From NCBI GenBank assembly GCA_964017065.1, contig OZ024783.1:7542391-7606390 (forward strand): a stretch of DNA of 64,000 nt, in the 5' to 3' direction. The notes beneath the pieces were generated by a model, which ran no database searches, was not told where the DNA came from, and was given only the letters and a program-made list of their open reading frames with translations. Positions 22,300 to 34,459 of the stretch are shown here, piece after piece (the first letter of the stretch is position 1; the number at the start of each line of letters is the position of its first letter). The translations under genes and the position numbers were made by a program. The stretch is from Haliclona indistincta. Lineage: Eukaryota; Porifera; Demospongiae; Haplosclerida; Chalinidae.

Positions 22300-22487
22300 A
22301 GATAATACAGTGAGTAGTCTAACTGGTTCGGATCTCGCGATAGAAACAAAAAGCTAATGTGGACATGTATGGCTATCTTTATAAGTCAGCAAGCTTCGAC
22401 GACGTTTGCTCGTACGCACTATGCCATGGCTCATTGTAACCACCGTAGAATATATGTGCAGTGTTGCATTGTGGCGCCATTTTCCGA
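22300..22487. other. 5' flank of FAAP100
   Basis: Upstream of the FAAP100 start codon, likely 5' UTR and promoter. No TATA-like element was assigned. Confidence 0.35.
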
Positions 22488-22562
22488 TGATTGCAGTACA
22501 TACAGACCACCTCGATTTACTAAGACTTTGTAATTTTAAATTTGTGGGTTTTAAGTATAAGT
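22488..22562 (+). pseudogene. Stray AMOP-exon fragment from the MUC4-type genes
   Basis: About 75 bp starting TTCCGATGATTGCAGTACAT match the end of the AMOP exon and the start of its following intron in the MUC4-type genes (30636-30712 and 39486-39566). Because intron sequence is included, it is a DNA-level copy and not a retrocopy. It lies far from its source genes, next to FAAP100. Confidence 0.85.
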
Positions 22563-23780
22563 AGACCATCTGGTGGGAATTTTGAGGAATATAATTATTC
22601 TATGATGTGATGTATGTGGTCTGTGCTTGTAATCACAATGTTGTAGACATTTGTACCCACATTTCCTGTTTGTAACAAGCAGATATATGCTAACAAGTGT
22701 AGAGTAATAATAATAATACAAGTGTAGAGTAATAATAATAATAATATTAACATGTCATTTTCACTACTATAGCAATGTTAATGTTACCTTTAAAAAATTG
22801 ATGTACATCCAAATTTAGATGGAGAGCAGGTGTCTTTTACCACTTGCTCAACTGCCTAGTCCTGCCTATCTCTAACAAACGACCTCCTCCTCAAGGAAGG
22901 TCTGCGAATATCAGAGCTCACCTTCATCACGTGAGACATCACACGTGTCCCCAGAGCAGTCACAGGCTGGTGTGTTTAGCGCCTGGCTGAGGTTTGTGGT
23001 ATGTGCTGCTTCTCCTAGTTACAGCATTTGATCAGGTGACTTTTAAACTCTACGCTATCTAATTCGATAACCTATGAAGAAGCTATGTTACATCTTACAT
23101 ACTTGTTATTTGCATCAACAAATCCAATATCCAGCCACACCTTGTGTACCTGCTCCATTGAGTAAAGAGATGTCAGTGCCTTCAATCTTGTACATGTATT
23201 GTTGAGTACACTACTGTTAGTGGATCAAATCTGTTTGCCTTTTCCCACAACCACAACCCGATGTAAACAAGAATTTTGCTTTCATTGAACTTTGTCCTCT
23301 CTATACATGTAGTTACGCATAATCAGTTCAAAAATCACTATGAAAATAATATTATTTCTTTTCGAATTTACCTCTCTAGCTATTGTATTTCTCACAGTTC
23401 TATTTTTCACTCAGACTTCTACTGAGATTGTCACTTGATTGTAAGTGAGATCCTTTCGACACAAAATGAGGTGAGCTGTACTTAGCTAAACTGAAGAAGA
23501 TTATCTCGAGATATTTTCAATCCTATATTCAAGTTAGCCTTCTAATAATATATTGATTCACATAATTATATTGTACACTCCATTTAGCCGCAAAATCCTC
23601 TAATGCAACATCATGGTTAGCCTGAAAAATTTACCTCTTCAACCTGTGATTCAAATGTTTTTATAGCTGCTACTTCATCCATGCTTTGGCCCTGACCCTC
23701 CCGTTTCTGAAAGGTCGGTTATGAAGTTAAGTCATTTTTTGTGCCCTTGCATGTTTTCTTCTAATGACTCTTATAATGAG
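22563..23780. other. Gene-poor DNA with an AAT microsatellite
   Basis: A (TAA)n tract lies at 22705-22750. The rest shows no exon, RNA gene or repeat that I can support. Confidence 0.5.
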
Positions 23781-23786
23781 TGCATA

Positions 23787-24065
23787 CAGAAGACTGTCAG
23801 TTGTGTGGTTGCATGCAGAAGACTATTGGTCATGTGGTTTTATGCAGAAGAGCTGAAGACTGTCAGTTGTGTGGTTGCATGCAGAAGACTATTGGTCGTG
23901 TGGTTTTATGCAGAAGAGCTGAAGACTGTCAGTTGTGTGGTTGCATACAGAAGACTGTCAGTCATGTGGTTGCATGCAGAAGACTTTCAGTTGTGTGGTT
24001 GCATGCAGAAGACTGTCAGTTGTGTTGTTGCATGCAAGTGACTTATTCAGTTGTTTGGTTGCTGA
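23787..24065. repeat. Minisatellite, ~29-bp unit
   Basis: About nine copies of a unit like GCAGAAGACTGTCAGTTG followed by TGTGGTTGCAT. Higher-order duplication occurs at 23816-23935, where a unit with ATTGGTCATGTGG alternates with the basic one. Open frames across it (repeated SCVVACRRL) are repeat artefacts. Confidence 0.95.
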
Positions 24066-24682
24066 AGTTTTTATTATTATAATTGAATACTAATTGTCTA
24101 CCGTGATAATCTAATCAACTCTGTGAAAATAATATCTGCACAGGAACATACCTGTACACATCATCCAGCAGCCATACCAGTAAGCTATAATGGCCGGTTT
24201 AAAATGGTGTGGTGGCTTGTATAATAATGTTATTGTATAGTATATCAATTTGCAATGCAGATATACACATAGATATTTCTTTCTTTGTCACTTTGTGTTG
24301 ATAGAATTTGAGTTACCTTTGCAGCATAAACCGCTGTGTCACATTATTAACCATGCAGCCTTAACTCCTTTTTCACTGACTCAAGTTCTCTAACCAGGTG
24401 CTAGAGAGAATCTCAGTCTCATTCTGAAACGCTATCAAGGTGCTTAAGTCATAACCATAATTTTAATGAAGATTACACCTGATACCTTCCTCCTCTCAGA
24501 TGCTCGATGGTTCTTGTCGGAAGTTACTGTATTGTCTTCTATGTTATGAGCTTGTTAGAACAGGAAAGCTTGCTTTATAAAAAAGATTGTTTCTAGTTCT
24601 ACGGCGCCAGGTACTGAAATTTTTGGCTTAGAACAACATTTTAGGCTTACAACACTGGCGTACACTATATTGTTTGTAGCAT
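24066..24682. other. Gene-poor DNA
   Basis: No coding exon or recognisable repeat. Confidence 0.45.
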
Positions 24683-25000
24683 TGACAGGTCAGGTGGCTC
24701 AGCGGTTTAGTACGGTGGCATGTAATGCAGATGTTCGAGGTTCAACTCTTACTGTATGCATGTTTTTATTTTGCAGAGAACTTTAAGTTTTTTAGGTAGT
24801 TGTTACACTCTCGACGATCCTCAGTGAGGGTCGGAGGCCCTGTTTAGAACGACCCTCCCGACGATCCTTAGGCTTACCAAGGGCCGTAGGACCGGTTTAG
24901 GACTACCCTCCCGACGATCCTTAGGCTTACCAAGGGCAGAAGGCCCTCCCGACTTTGCGCAGTTATGAGAAGGTTATTTAGGGTTTAGGGTTTAGTAGTC
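24683..25000 (+). mobile_element. tRNA-derived SINE, copy 1
   Basis: The head reads GTCAGGTGGCTCAGCGG with a box-A-like TGGCTCAGCGGTTTAG and a box-B-like GTTCGAGGTTCAACTC, as in a tRNA gene. The body contains two to three units of CGACGATCCTTAGGCTTACC with AAGGGCCGAAGGCCC, and the tail is rich in AGGGTTTAGGG. The same head and body occur in reverse orientation at 51640-52005. RNA polymerase III transcription is inferred from the boxes. Confidence 0.8.
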
Positions 25001-25122
25001 TGGCCAAAGTAGCCGGCGCCGTGGAACTAGGCAACAGCGGAGCCTAAATTCCACGGCGGCCTAGTCACAGGCAAGAAAATGATAGGCGTTGCCCGTCGCC
25101 GGGCCGTGAATACACTTGGACA

Positions 25123-28100
25123 ATGGGCGTTGCCTCAGCTGCAGCGTTTTGCAAGATGAATGGACGCGGCTCGCTACTTGTGGTGGCTGTATTAGCCGTG
25201 GTTATAGCCGCATTATTTTCGAGCAGTGCTTACGCACAAGATCCGTAAGTAAAATAATTATTGGTGTGCTGTCCTTAATGAATTTTCTACTAATAATCAT
25301 GCTGTTGCTATCTTGCAGAGGTAAGGATACATACCTCTCTCTAGCTAGCTAGCTAATTGGTGATTAATAATGGTTTTTAATTTTGGTAATTCTCGTTGTA
25401 GCATGCGTTCCACCATGTGATGCTGGTTATGAATGCACTCCAGATGCTATGTGCACACGTAAGACCAGCATGCTTGATACCATGAAACCAACACTATCCT
25501 TTCTTCAGCGATCTGTACTATACCATGTCAACCTATGCATATTTGTGGTGCTCCTGATATTTGCTCACGTAAGATTAACAAACAGTGTGATTAACTCCAC
25601 CGTGCTCCTCTTACCTCTTCAGCGATCTGCACTACACCGTGTGGATTTATGTTTGAATGCACTGCTCCTGATACTTGCACACGTAAGATCAATAACTGAC
25701 TAACTGTGCTCATGTTATGCCTCTTTCAGCGATCTGCAATACACCATGTGAAGCTACGTTTGAATGCACTGCTCCTGATACTTGCTCACGTGAGGAAACT
25801 AGTGAACCTATGCATGATAGACATATTTCTTGCCCAATGTAGCCGTCTGTACTACACCATGTGAGGCTGGACTTCAGTGCACTGCTCCTGATACTTGCAC
25901 AAGTGAGCAACTCTATCTGTATTATGTGTAACTGACTTTGTTCCTGTCGTGCAGCTCTATGTACCACACCATGTGAGGCTGGATTTGAGTGCACTGGTCC
26001 TGATACTTGCTCACGTGAGGACAATAGGATGACTCTGTGTGTGACATTGTTCCAATGCAGCTATTTGTACCACACCATGTGATACAGAAGCTATGTTTGA
26101 ATGTACTGCGCCTGATACTTGCTCACGTGAGGAAACTACAGTATATAGTGGGACTCTATAATGCCTATACAGCTGTTTGTACTACACCATGTGAAGCTAT
26201 GTTTGAATGCAGTGCTCCTAATACTTGCTCACGTGAGGAAGCTAGTTAACCTATATGATAAGACATGTTTCTTGTCCAATGTAGCCGTCTGTACTACACC
26301 ATGTGTGGCAGGACTTCAGTGCACTGCTCCTGATACTTGCTCACGTAAGGAAACTACAGTATAGTGAGAGTCTATAATGTATGTGTTCCTGTACAGCTGT
26401 TTGTACTACACCATGTGAAGCTATGTTTGAATGCAGTGCTCCTGATACTTGCTCACGTGAGGAAGCTAGTTAACCTATATGATAGACATATTTCTTGTCC
26501 AATGTAGCCGTCTGTACTACACCATGTGTGGCAGGACTTCAGTGCACTGCTCCTGATACTTGCTCACGTAAGGAAACTACAGTATAAACAAGTTATTTTT
26601 TATTTTGTCCAATTATTTTTTGCAGCTTTGATACCTTTTTATTGATTATCTTTAGCATTTGCCTAACAAAACGTACATATTTTGCTCAGATTAGACGATG
26701 GATGCCTAAATTTAGGCACCTTTGCTCTAAAATGACCTACTGATTTTAGATCAAAACTGAAATATGAGCTGCCTAAATTTAGGCATGCTAGACTTCCAGA
26801 GTCCACTGAAACCTCTGAAACTTTAGGTAAACATGCCTAAATTTAGGCATGCTGTCCTATATTGCTAAAATATGTGGTAAATTGCATCAATTTAGGCAAA
26901 AATGCCTAAATTTAGGCATAGCATTGTGCCTAAATTTAGGCACGCATTATTAAATTTTGGTTGTTTTTACGGCCAATTTTCTTAGGTATGCGCTAAAGAT
27001 TTTCTGTGAAATGGTCTTAAACCTGCAAAAAATAATAGGACGAAATAAAAAATAACGTGTTTATAGTGAGAGTCTATAATGTATGTGTTCCTATACAGCT
27101 GTTTGTACTACACCATGTGAAGCTATGTTTGAATGCAGTGCTCCTAATACTTGCTCACGTAAGCTCACACAGTCGGCATTAGAATGATAGTGTCATTGTG
27201 TCTCTCCAGCAATCTGTACCACTCCATGTAATGCTGGGTTCGAATGCAGCGCTCCAGATATGTGCACAGGTGAGACAGCAGGCACTAGACTACAGGTTTA
27301 TAGCTATACAGTAATGAGTTGTGCATGTGACATAGCATTATGACCATAGTAATTATTGTACAGATATCAACGAGTGTGATATGGAGAACGGCGACTGTGA
27401 TCAGATGTGTATGAACACTGTGGGTAGCTTTACATGCACGTGTTTGACGGGGTACGTACCAAATGGTGATGGCATGACGTGTGATGGTAAGCAGTACAGT
27501 ACCACGAGTATACAGTAATCGACAGTAGTCGTGGTGTCAGTCATTCTGTCAGTCTGTCAGTCTGTCAGTCTGTCAGTCTGTCAGTCTGTCGCAACGATTT
27601 TTCGTAGCTCGCTGAAAACTAATCGCTGAAACAAGCAACACGGGTAGAAGTCGATACTTGCTCGGATTTGAATTTTCATAAGTTTGATTTTAAAGCTTAG
27701 TGCGTAAGTTACCGTGTGAATTGCTCACGGCTGGTTAGGTTTTGTAGCGCACGCTGAAAGTTAAGCTCTGAAACTAGCAATGCAAGTAGAACACGGTATT
27801 ATCTCGCTTTCGAACATGTGAAAACTTTATACGAAGCTTAGTTCGTGAGTTATGGTGCTATTTGTTCACCGTTGCTGGCGATCTGGACTTCTTCACTGGA
27901 GGCAAACTTGCTGTCCACAGTTGACTGCCTAGAAGCTGATGGGTTAGAATTTACTACAGAATAGCAGTGCAGGTCCAGAGAAATTATGCAAGCAAGCTAT
28001 AGCTATGGAGCTATCTCGCTCGTGGTATGCGTGCTCGGCTGTGCTAAACACTGTAGACACGCCCAGTTGAATTGTGGTTAGCACTGATTGGATTCTGATT

Positions 28101-31100
28101 GCATAACTAAAGCACTGCATAATTGCTGTACAGAAATCCTGTATACATGCATCTGCAGTTGCTGTGTTTGTGGAATGGTGGATAGTTGTGTTTGTGGATA
28201 ATGTGTCATTCCACCGAGGCATCTGCACCTTAGGTGCTTCATTTTACAAGACGAACGTAGGGTTACTGAATTTTGGTGATTGTGAGATGGCTCTACTCAG
28301 CCAACGTGTTTCTGTATTGTAATCGTGTTTTCTTTGTGCACAAATTGCACTGAAACAATATCATGAGTTGACGAACATAGATTGCTCAACCCCGGGGTCT
28401 TTGGAAAAGAATATACAGTACTCGGACGGCAAGACGAGAGGTTTTCAATTTTAGCTCGTTGTAATGCTGATGGATGAAGGTGTTTGCAGTACTGACTTGC
28501 AATCCCGCCCTATTCTTCTATCAGTCACTAGGACTGGTGTCCGAAAATCGATTCAGTTGTACTCAGTTTTGCCGATAATAAATGTTTTCGGCTACCCACT
28601 TTTCTTCGTCTACACAGTGGACAAAGAAGCAGTTAGTACGAGCTGCATATTTGCAATGCTGGTAGAGAAAGTGTGTGTCTATGCGTTGGTCAAGTTTGAT
28701 CTGTGTAGCGATTTGCAAGTGTACGTGCGAGTGTCCTATAATAGATGGTGGCCGAATACATGTATAGGTGGCTTACTCTACTTGCTTTTGTACGTTTTTC
28801 ATGTACAATAAGTCACTCGTAGCCAAGTATAATACCCGGGCCTATAGACGCTTCACTGCCCATGCCAAGAAGCGAAAGCAACACCCAGTAACCACCAAAG
28901 CTAGTACCTGTGCTACTAGTATTATTATTATCCCCTCAAAACTCATTTCTCCTGCTCTTTGCATCATTGGTTTTTGCTTTATCTTTGTTCTGTAAACTTA
29001 AATTGAATTGAAGTGAATTAATCTGTACATAAGACAGTAGACTGAATGTATACAAAAGAAACTCATGCCATCAACTTACAGAGGAAAATATGAGTTCCCA
29101 CAGAAGAATAAGTGATTTATTTCTTCCAACTGACCAATCAGATTCTAGAATTACATTGAGCTGTAGTATAATTATTATTATCATTAATTCACCGCTTTAT
29201 ACAGGTGAAATCACTCCAACTGAACCTCCAATTTTAGGTTCAGTTAGCCGCTACACTTCATTGTGACGAATTCCATAACATATTATTTATATGTATAATT
29301 TTCTTAATCGCAGAAAATGTCTTGAAATTTTTTGAATTTGACAACAGCATCTCTACTGTCAATATTTTAAATAAAAAAGCGGACACTGTATCTGAAGAAA
29401 TTCCAATTAACAATGGACTTCCTACATACACAAAGAACCTTAATAACAGCATAAGTCAAACTGCAGCATATGTGAGCTAGTAACCAATAGAACAATGACA
29501 TTAATTTTTATTAGGTTAGCGACAATGGAGCAATTTCTTTTGGCAAGCCATTTCTTTTCTATCAGCCTCAACGGTTTCCAACTACAAATACCAACATCAG
29601 AGAATCGTTTGTTGTGGCTCCATTTTGGGCAGATGTAGACAACAGAAAATCTGGCGAGATAACTTATCAAGTTTACGATGCTATTAATCCAAATACTATT
29701 CCTATGATCAACAATGTCAGCAAGTTTGTATCAGAAACAGTCAATAAACAATTTACTGGCTGTTGGATGCTGCTGGTTGAGTGGAGAGATGTGCATCCAT
29801 TCCCACATGGACAAATCAATGAGACAGATGCTCAATTCTCTTTTGCTAACAAGGTAAAATGCTCACAATAGCTATGATTTCTCAACATTATACATGTGCT
29901 TATTCTCCTGCAGACCAACATATTTCAAGCCATTGTGATCACTGATTCTCTGGAGTCATATTCAGTTTTCACGTACAAAAGTGACTCGCTTCAATGGTCA
30001 GGATTGGATGGATTCTATAATGAAGCTGTGGTTGGTTATAACACAGATGGAGTGTTTCAGAACCATCCTTTGTCTGGCACAGAACACATTTTGAATATTG
30101 CCAAAAAATCATCATACAATAACATGGTGAAGAAAATTGGAAATTTGGACACTGACTTGCAGCGTGCTAGGAAACAATGCTTTCTCAAATTTCTTGATGA
30201 TCGTGTTAAGTATAACAATGTACTACTACGTAGCCAGCTCACACAACCATGTCCATGCTCAATTTTTCAAGCCTGGTCTGAGAGACGGTTTATTTTCAGT
30301 TTTGAAAGATCTGTGATCAAGTTCAATGAGAATGGAACGCTTTGCTTTTCCCAGTTCTTTCCATCTGCCTTTGGCAGTGGACAACTGTGCTGCTACAGCT
30401 TTAGGTGAGAAAGCATCTAACCGGCTTTTTGCTTATTAAAAAGTTGGTGACTTCTACATATATAGTCCACAAAGCTTTGGTGCATTGCTAACTGAAGGAA
30501 GATATGGTAGTCCTCTCTTGGTTTCTAATCCATACTTTCGTTCAAGACAAGTGTATGAAGATGATGATTTGGACTTCCATCGTGTGTGTTGCCTGGAAGC
30601 TGATCGATGTGATTTGTTTCACATGAGGAGACCATCCGATGATTGCAGTACATACAGACCACCTCGATTTAGTAAGATTTTGTAAATTTAAATTTGTGGC
30701 TTTATTTGTTTATAGGCTGGTGTTGGGGTGATCCTCATATAAACACAATGGACGGACACTCATTCACTTTCAACGGGCGTGGTGAATACAGACCAATCTC
30801 AATGGGTGATCTGTTTGAGCTGCAAGCTCGTACAGAACCAGTCGATGCTAATACAACAGCCACTCAGTTTACAGCTTGTGCAATGGCATCACCAAAGAAC
30901 GGAACAAGAATTGAGGTAATGGTACACTGCATGCATTAACAATTGTACTATAGCCATAAATCTTTTTGGTAGATAAGAATCAACAATGACACTCTCATGA
31001 CTCTGGTGGATGGTGTTGATGTGACGGATGAGCTGATTGCTAACAATGGTACTGCAATGTACAGTGATAATGCAATCAGTATTAACAGGACATCAAACAC

Positions 31101-33994
31101 GAGTGTGAGAATATCATTCATGTCCGGTGTGGGAATGGAGGTAGCTTTAAGAACAGGGTTCTTGTCATTCCTGGGAAAGATGCCACTTGAGTTTATGGGA
31201 AAGCTGAGAGGACTGCTTGGAAATTTTGACGGCAATGCATCAAATGATTTCATCTTTCCCAATGGAACAATGCTTCCAGTAAATGCATCTGACAGAGAAC
31301 TTCATTATTATGGACAGTCATGTATGTTGTATACTTTTGCTGCAGTTATAATCAACTATTATTTCTCTTTTACAGGGCACATAATTCTTAATGAGAGCCT
31401 GTTCACTTATCCTGACAACAAGACTGCCGCCGACTATACCTTTCCTGACCACATGCCTGTGTTTATGGACGAGTTGGATGAGTCTGTAATAGCTGAAGCA
31501 CGAGGAGTGTGTGGCAATAACACACAGTGTATCTATGACCTCACACAGACTGGGAATGTTGAGCTAGCAATGACCACCTTGGCTGTCAATGAAGAGAATT
31601 TGGAAGAAGAAACTCTTGCAGGTATTTAAGACAAGTATTTTAAATCACTTTTGCGGTTGCATTGTAGAAAATCTACCTCCAAGACTAAATGGATCATCTT
31701 TGTTTGAGATTACTACTGGGCAGTTAAATGAGTACCACTTTGTTGCTAACGATTCTGATAATTTCACACTAAATGTGCTTGGAGGCCTTCCTGGCAGCCT
31801 TGTGAAACATGGTGATGGAACACAGTACACATTCTCTGTCAACCTTGCTAGTGCTGTGAATTCAACAGTCTCCTTCTATGCTGCTGACACACTCAATGCT
31901 ACTAGTCTGTTGAATCCTCATGTGCACATGTGTGCCTGTCAGAATGGTAACTGCACACTTGATGGAGTGTTGAATAGAGATGCTGACCCACTAATCATGA
32001 ACTGTATCTGTCCAGAAGGTGAGCACAAAATTAAATCATGAATTGTTACGATTTATTCTCTGCATTTACACAGCCTATACTGGTCATTTCTGTGAAGAAG
32101 ATGTTGATGGGTGCACTGAAATATCGTGCTTCGCTGGGGTTTCATGCACTGACAATGCAGCACCTATGACAGAAGCAACATGTGGTCCTTGTCCACCTGG
32201 TCTAGAAGGAGATGGAATGAAATGTGTAGGTAAGGTCTCCACAATGTCATTCGGCATGCTTGCATGAAAATGCATAATTTTGTCATTTTCGTATAGATAT
32301 CAATGAATGTTCTACTGGTAGTCATAACTGTCAGCAAGTCTGTGTCAACACTGAAGGATCTTTCATGTGTGAATGCAGAATGGGCTATGAACTGGTCAAC
32401 ACAACTCACTGCACAGGTCATTATATAATCCCTACTGCACTTTAATGTCTCAGTGCACATATTTATATCTTTGATGATTGCGGAAGTGACATATTCATTT
32501 GTTTGTTATAGATATCAATGAATGTGCTATTAGCTCACATGACTGTGATCAACAATGCATGAATACTATTGGAGGATTTGAGTGTGGCTGCTATGAAGGA
32601 TTTAGTCTACAAAGTGACAATAGCTCATGCTCAGGTAATAACTTTTTAAATTTGTCCTGCTTGAATTCATTTAATCTTTATCTTTAGTTGACCCGAGCCG
32701 AGAATGTTCTACCAATGACAATTGTGAACAGTTATGTGCTCGGAATATTGACACAAACAATGAAGAATGTTTCTGTATAAGTGGCTATATCCTTGATGAT
32801 AACAACAGCACTTGCTCTGGTAACTGAGTATTACAAATAGTGTAATAAACTTTGTCCTTTTCTTTCAGAGACACTTTAAGCCTAATGTCGATGCATTTTT
32901 TTGTTAAAAGTTTACTTGTATTTATATGCTATATGCAGACATTGATGAATGTGATGGTCTGAATCCATGTGAACAGAGCTGCAACAATACAGATGGCGGG
33001 TTTCAGTGTGGATGTGATGAAGGTTTTGTGCTTGAGAGCAACTCATTTTCATGTGAAGGTCTGTGTAGCCTAACGTTAAGCGCAGTGCTAGTACATGTAC
33101 TTATACTTGCACAGATATTGATGAGTGTTTCAATGCTGTTCTGAACAACATACAGTTGTGCATTGATGCACAGTTCTGTGAAAACTCTCCGGGATCGTTT
33201 CAATGTCGATGCCCACCTGGAACACAGCTGAACACAGGAAGACAAACATGCGAAATAATACCAATAATACCAACTTCTACATCAGTAGTACCTTCCTTTC
33301 CAGCCACATCCACTCTAGTAAACTACCCTAGCATTGATTTTTCAGTGCTTCCCTCAGTCACTCCAACTAACACTGAAAACTTTCCGCCTGAGGCAATCTT
33401 TGGTATTACCATTGGAGCAGTTGTTTTGGTGGTGATACTACTAATACCTGTTATGATAGTCTGCTACTGCAGTGTTCGTAGCAAGTAAGTTTGATCAGTC
33501 TGTGGAACCCCTCTTAGTGAACACTTGGACTTTACCTGTCTTCTTTATAACAGTAGAACCTGGACACATTTGTACGGGAGATACCCAGTGTCATGATTAG
33601 AGAGATGTCCTGATTTTAGGGATCCTTACATAATATCATTGTATAAGTTTAATGCAAGGACCCTTTTACATTATAGTGGGTTTCCTTGTTTTTGAGGGGC
33701 TACTCTGTATTTTACTGGATCCAGATTACATGTGTAAACCCAGAGGAGCATAATATATTTATAGCAAGTTGTTTCATATGAGAAAATTGTCATCAAGTTT
33801 TTACCTGCTTTGTGGTAATTATTGATTCCTGAATCAACTGTCCATGCATCTGTTGTAGTTCTATTATATACTGTATTATGTGTTAGCGACTCTCTTTATT
33901 ACCATACAGACGCAACAAAAGGGCGAAGGCTAAGAAAAGATGTAATGCTGAGTGTGCAGGAGAGGTCATCATACCCAATAAAGCATACAATTAG
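25123..33994 (+). CDS. MUC4-type receptor A: Cys-module array, NIDO-AMOP-VWD-EGF-TM
   Basis: Exon 1 (25123-25244; the inner ATG at 25156 fits a signal peptide best, ending SSSAYAQ). Then a candidate 2-nt exon (25319-25320), thirteen Cys-module exons (25402-27269), an EGF exon (27364-27486), and exons 29205-29237, 29314-29471, 29515-29853, 29914-30404, 30466-30671, 30716-30915, 30973-31321, 31376-31621, 31668-32018, 32074-32229, 32297-32416, 32512-32634, 32688-32819, 32939-33058, 33115-33484, 33910-33994. The total is 1502 codons in one frame. Domains in order: Cys modules, cbEGF, NIDO ([11 protein letters not shown]), AMOP (Cys-rich, [15 protein letters not shown]), VWD ([26 protein letters not shown]), six EGF-like repeats (DINEC, DIDEC), Ser/Thr stalk, one transmembrane helix ([20 protein letters not shown]), basic tail. 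This is the animal MUC4 architecture; adhesion or barrier function is inferred. The joining of the 5' exons to the NIDO part across 1.7 kb rests on matching phase. Confidence 0.8.
25402..27269 (+). repeat. Thirteen tandem 60-nt cysteine-module exons
   Basis: Exons at 25402, 25509, 25623, 25730, 25843, 25955, 26061, 26173, 26285, 26397, 26508, 27099 and 27210 are 57, 60 or 66 nt, all phase 1-1. Each encodes one module of type [17 protein letters not shown] (Cys spacing 3-5-5). They use nearly identical acceptors (TGTAG/TACAG) and donors (CACGTAAG/CACGTGAG). The pair at 26173/26285 is repeated as 26397/26508 with a ~224-bp period, showing recent two-exon duplication. I do not recognise the module as a named domain. 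Confidence 0.9.
26587..27061. mobile_element. 475-bp inverted-repeat element with five 16-bp palindromes
   Basis: Ends read AACAAGTTATTTTTTATTT on the left and, as reverse complement, AACACGTTATTTTTTATTT on the right, flanked by TATA (26583-26586, 27062-27065). The intron at 26345-26396 is the matching empty site (ACAGTATAGTGAG). TGCCTAAATTTAGGCA, a perfect palindrome, occurs at 26703, 26770, 26834, 26903 and 26927. It lies in an intron between Cys-module exons. No protein is encoded. Confidence 0.92.
27487..29204 (+). other. 1.7-kb intron of MUC4-type gene A
   Basis: Contains a (CTGTCAGT)n tract at 27543-27593 and a dispersed repeat at 28085-28240 (TTCTGATTGCATAACT, CATTCCACCGAGGCAT) shared with 11070-11440. 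An open frame at 28464-28811 has no recognisable domain. This intron joins the gene-specific N-terminal exons to the part shared with gene B. Confidence 0.6.
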
Positions 33995-34459
33995 ATGAAG
34001 GATACATGTACCACTAATAGATATTAAAACTCGATTATAATTATTTTGTCATGCAACAGTATGATGTCCAAACACATCATGAAAACGTTGGGGTCAACTG
34101 GGGTCAAGTACATGTACCTAGAATATTTGCTTTAGCTGAACAGCACACCATTTATTTTTATGTTCAGCCATCAATGTACATATACACTCTCTATACATAG
34201 ATTATAATGCCTAGCTTCCAGAAAGCTTATGTAAAAATATTGAGTATAGCTTAAGAGCGTTCACCAAACTCATGGTGGTAAACGAAAGTGTATTGTATGA
34301 GTATTACAATCAAGAATGATATACTATGGTCCTTGCCAATAGAGTTCCTAGTACTACAGTTGTTTGACTACAGTCATTGGCTGGTTTTTATTGGTCGTTG
34401 GCATCAGGAATTAAGAGGGTTTGTTCTTGGGTTGTGAAACAAAGTGTGGTTATCGTCTC
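33995..34459. other. Duplicated 3' flank of the MUC4-type gene
   Basis: Matches the 3' flank of gene B (42917-43557), including GCCAATAGAGTTCCTAG and CAGTCATTGGCTG. It ends in a ~57-bp relic of the COX6A 3' coding end (34403-34459). Confidence 0.75.
34403..34459 (-). pseudogene. COX6A C-terminal relic
   Basis: On the minus strand this encodes a degenerate version of the [13 protein letters not shown] end of COX6A (compare 43500-43557). It breaks off at a junction with EGF-exon relic sequence. Confidence 0.8.

Noticed and set aside
23721..24082. Two overlapping Cys-rich frames (CVVACRRL / CQLCGCMQK)
   Set aside because: Both are readings of the 29-bp minisatellite; two frames being open at once is explained by the unit length, and no splice or signal context exists.
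24975..24995. Telomere-like AGGGTTTAGGG
   Set aside because: Only about two units, and the same tail occurs in the other SINE copy, so it belongs to the SINE.
27543..27593. Possible CRISPR-like short repeats (CTGTCAGT)n
   Set aside because: Uninterrupted microsatellite without spacers, in an animal nuclear genome.
28464..28811. 115-residue plus-strand frame in the long intron of gene A
   Set aside because: No domain, no splice signals of matching phase needed, and its removal leaves the gene A frame intact.
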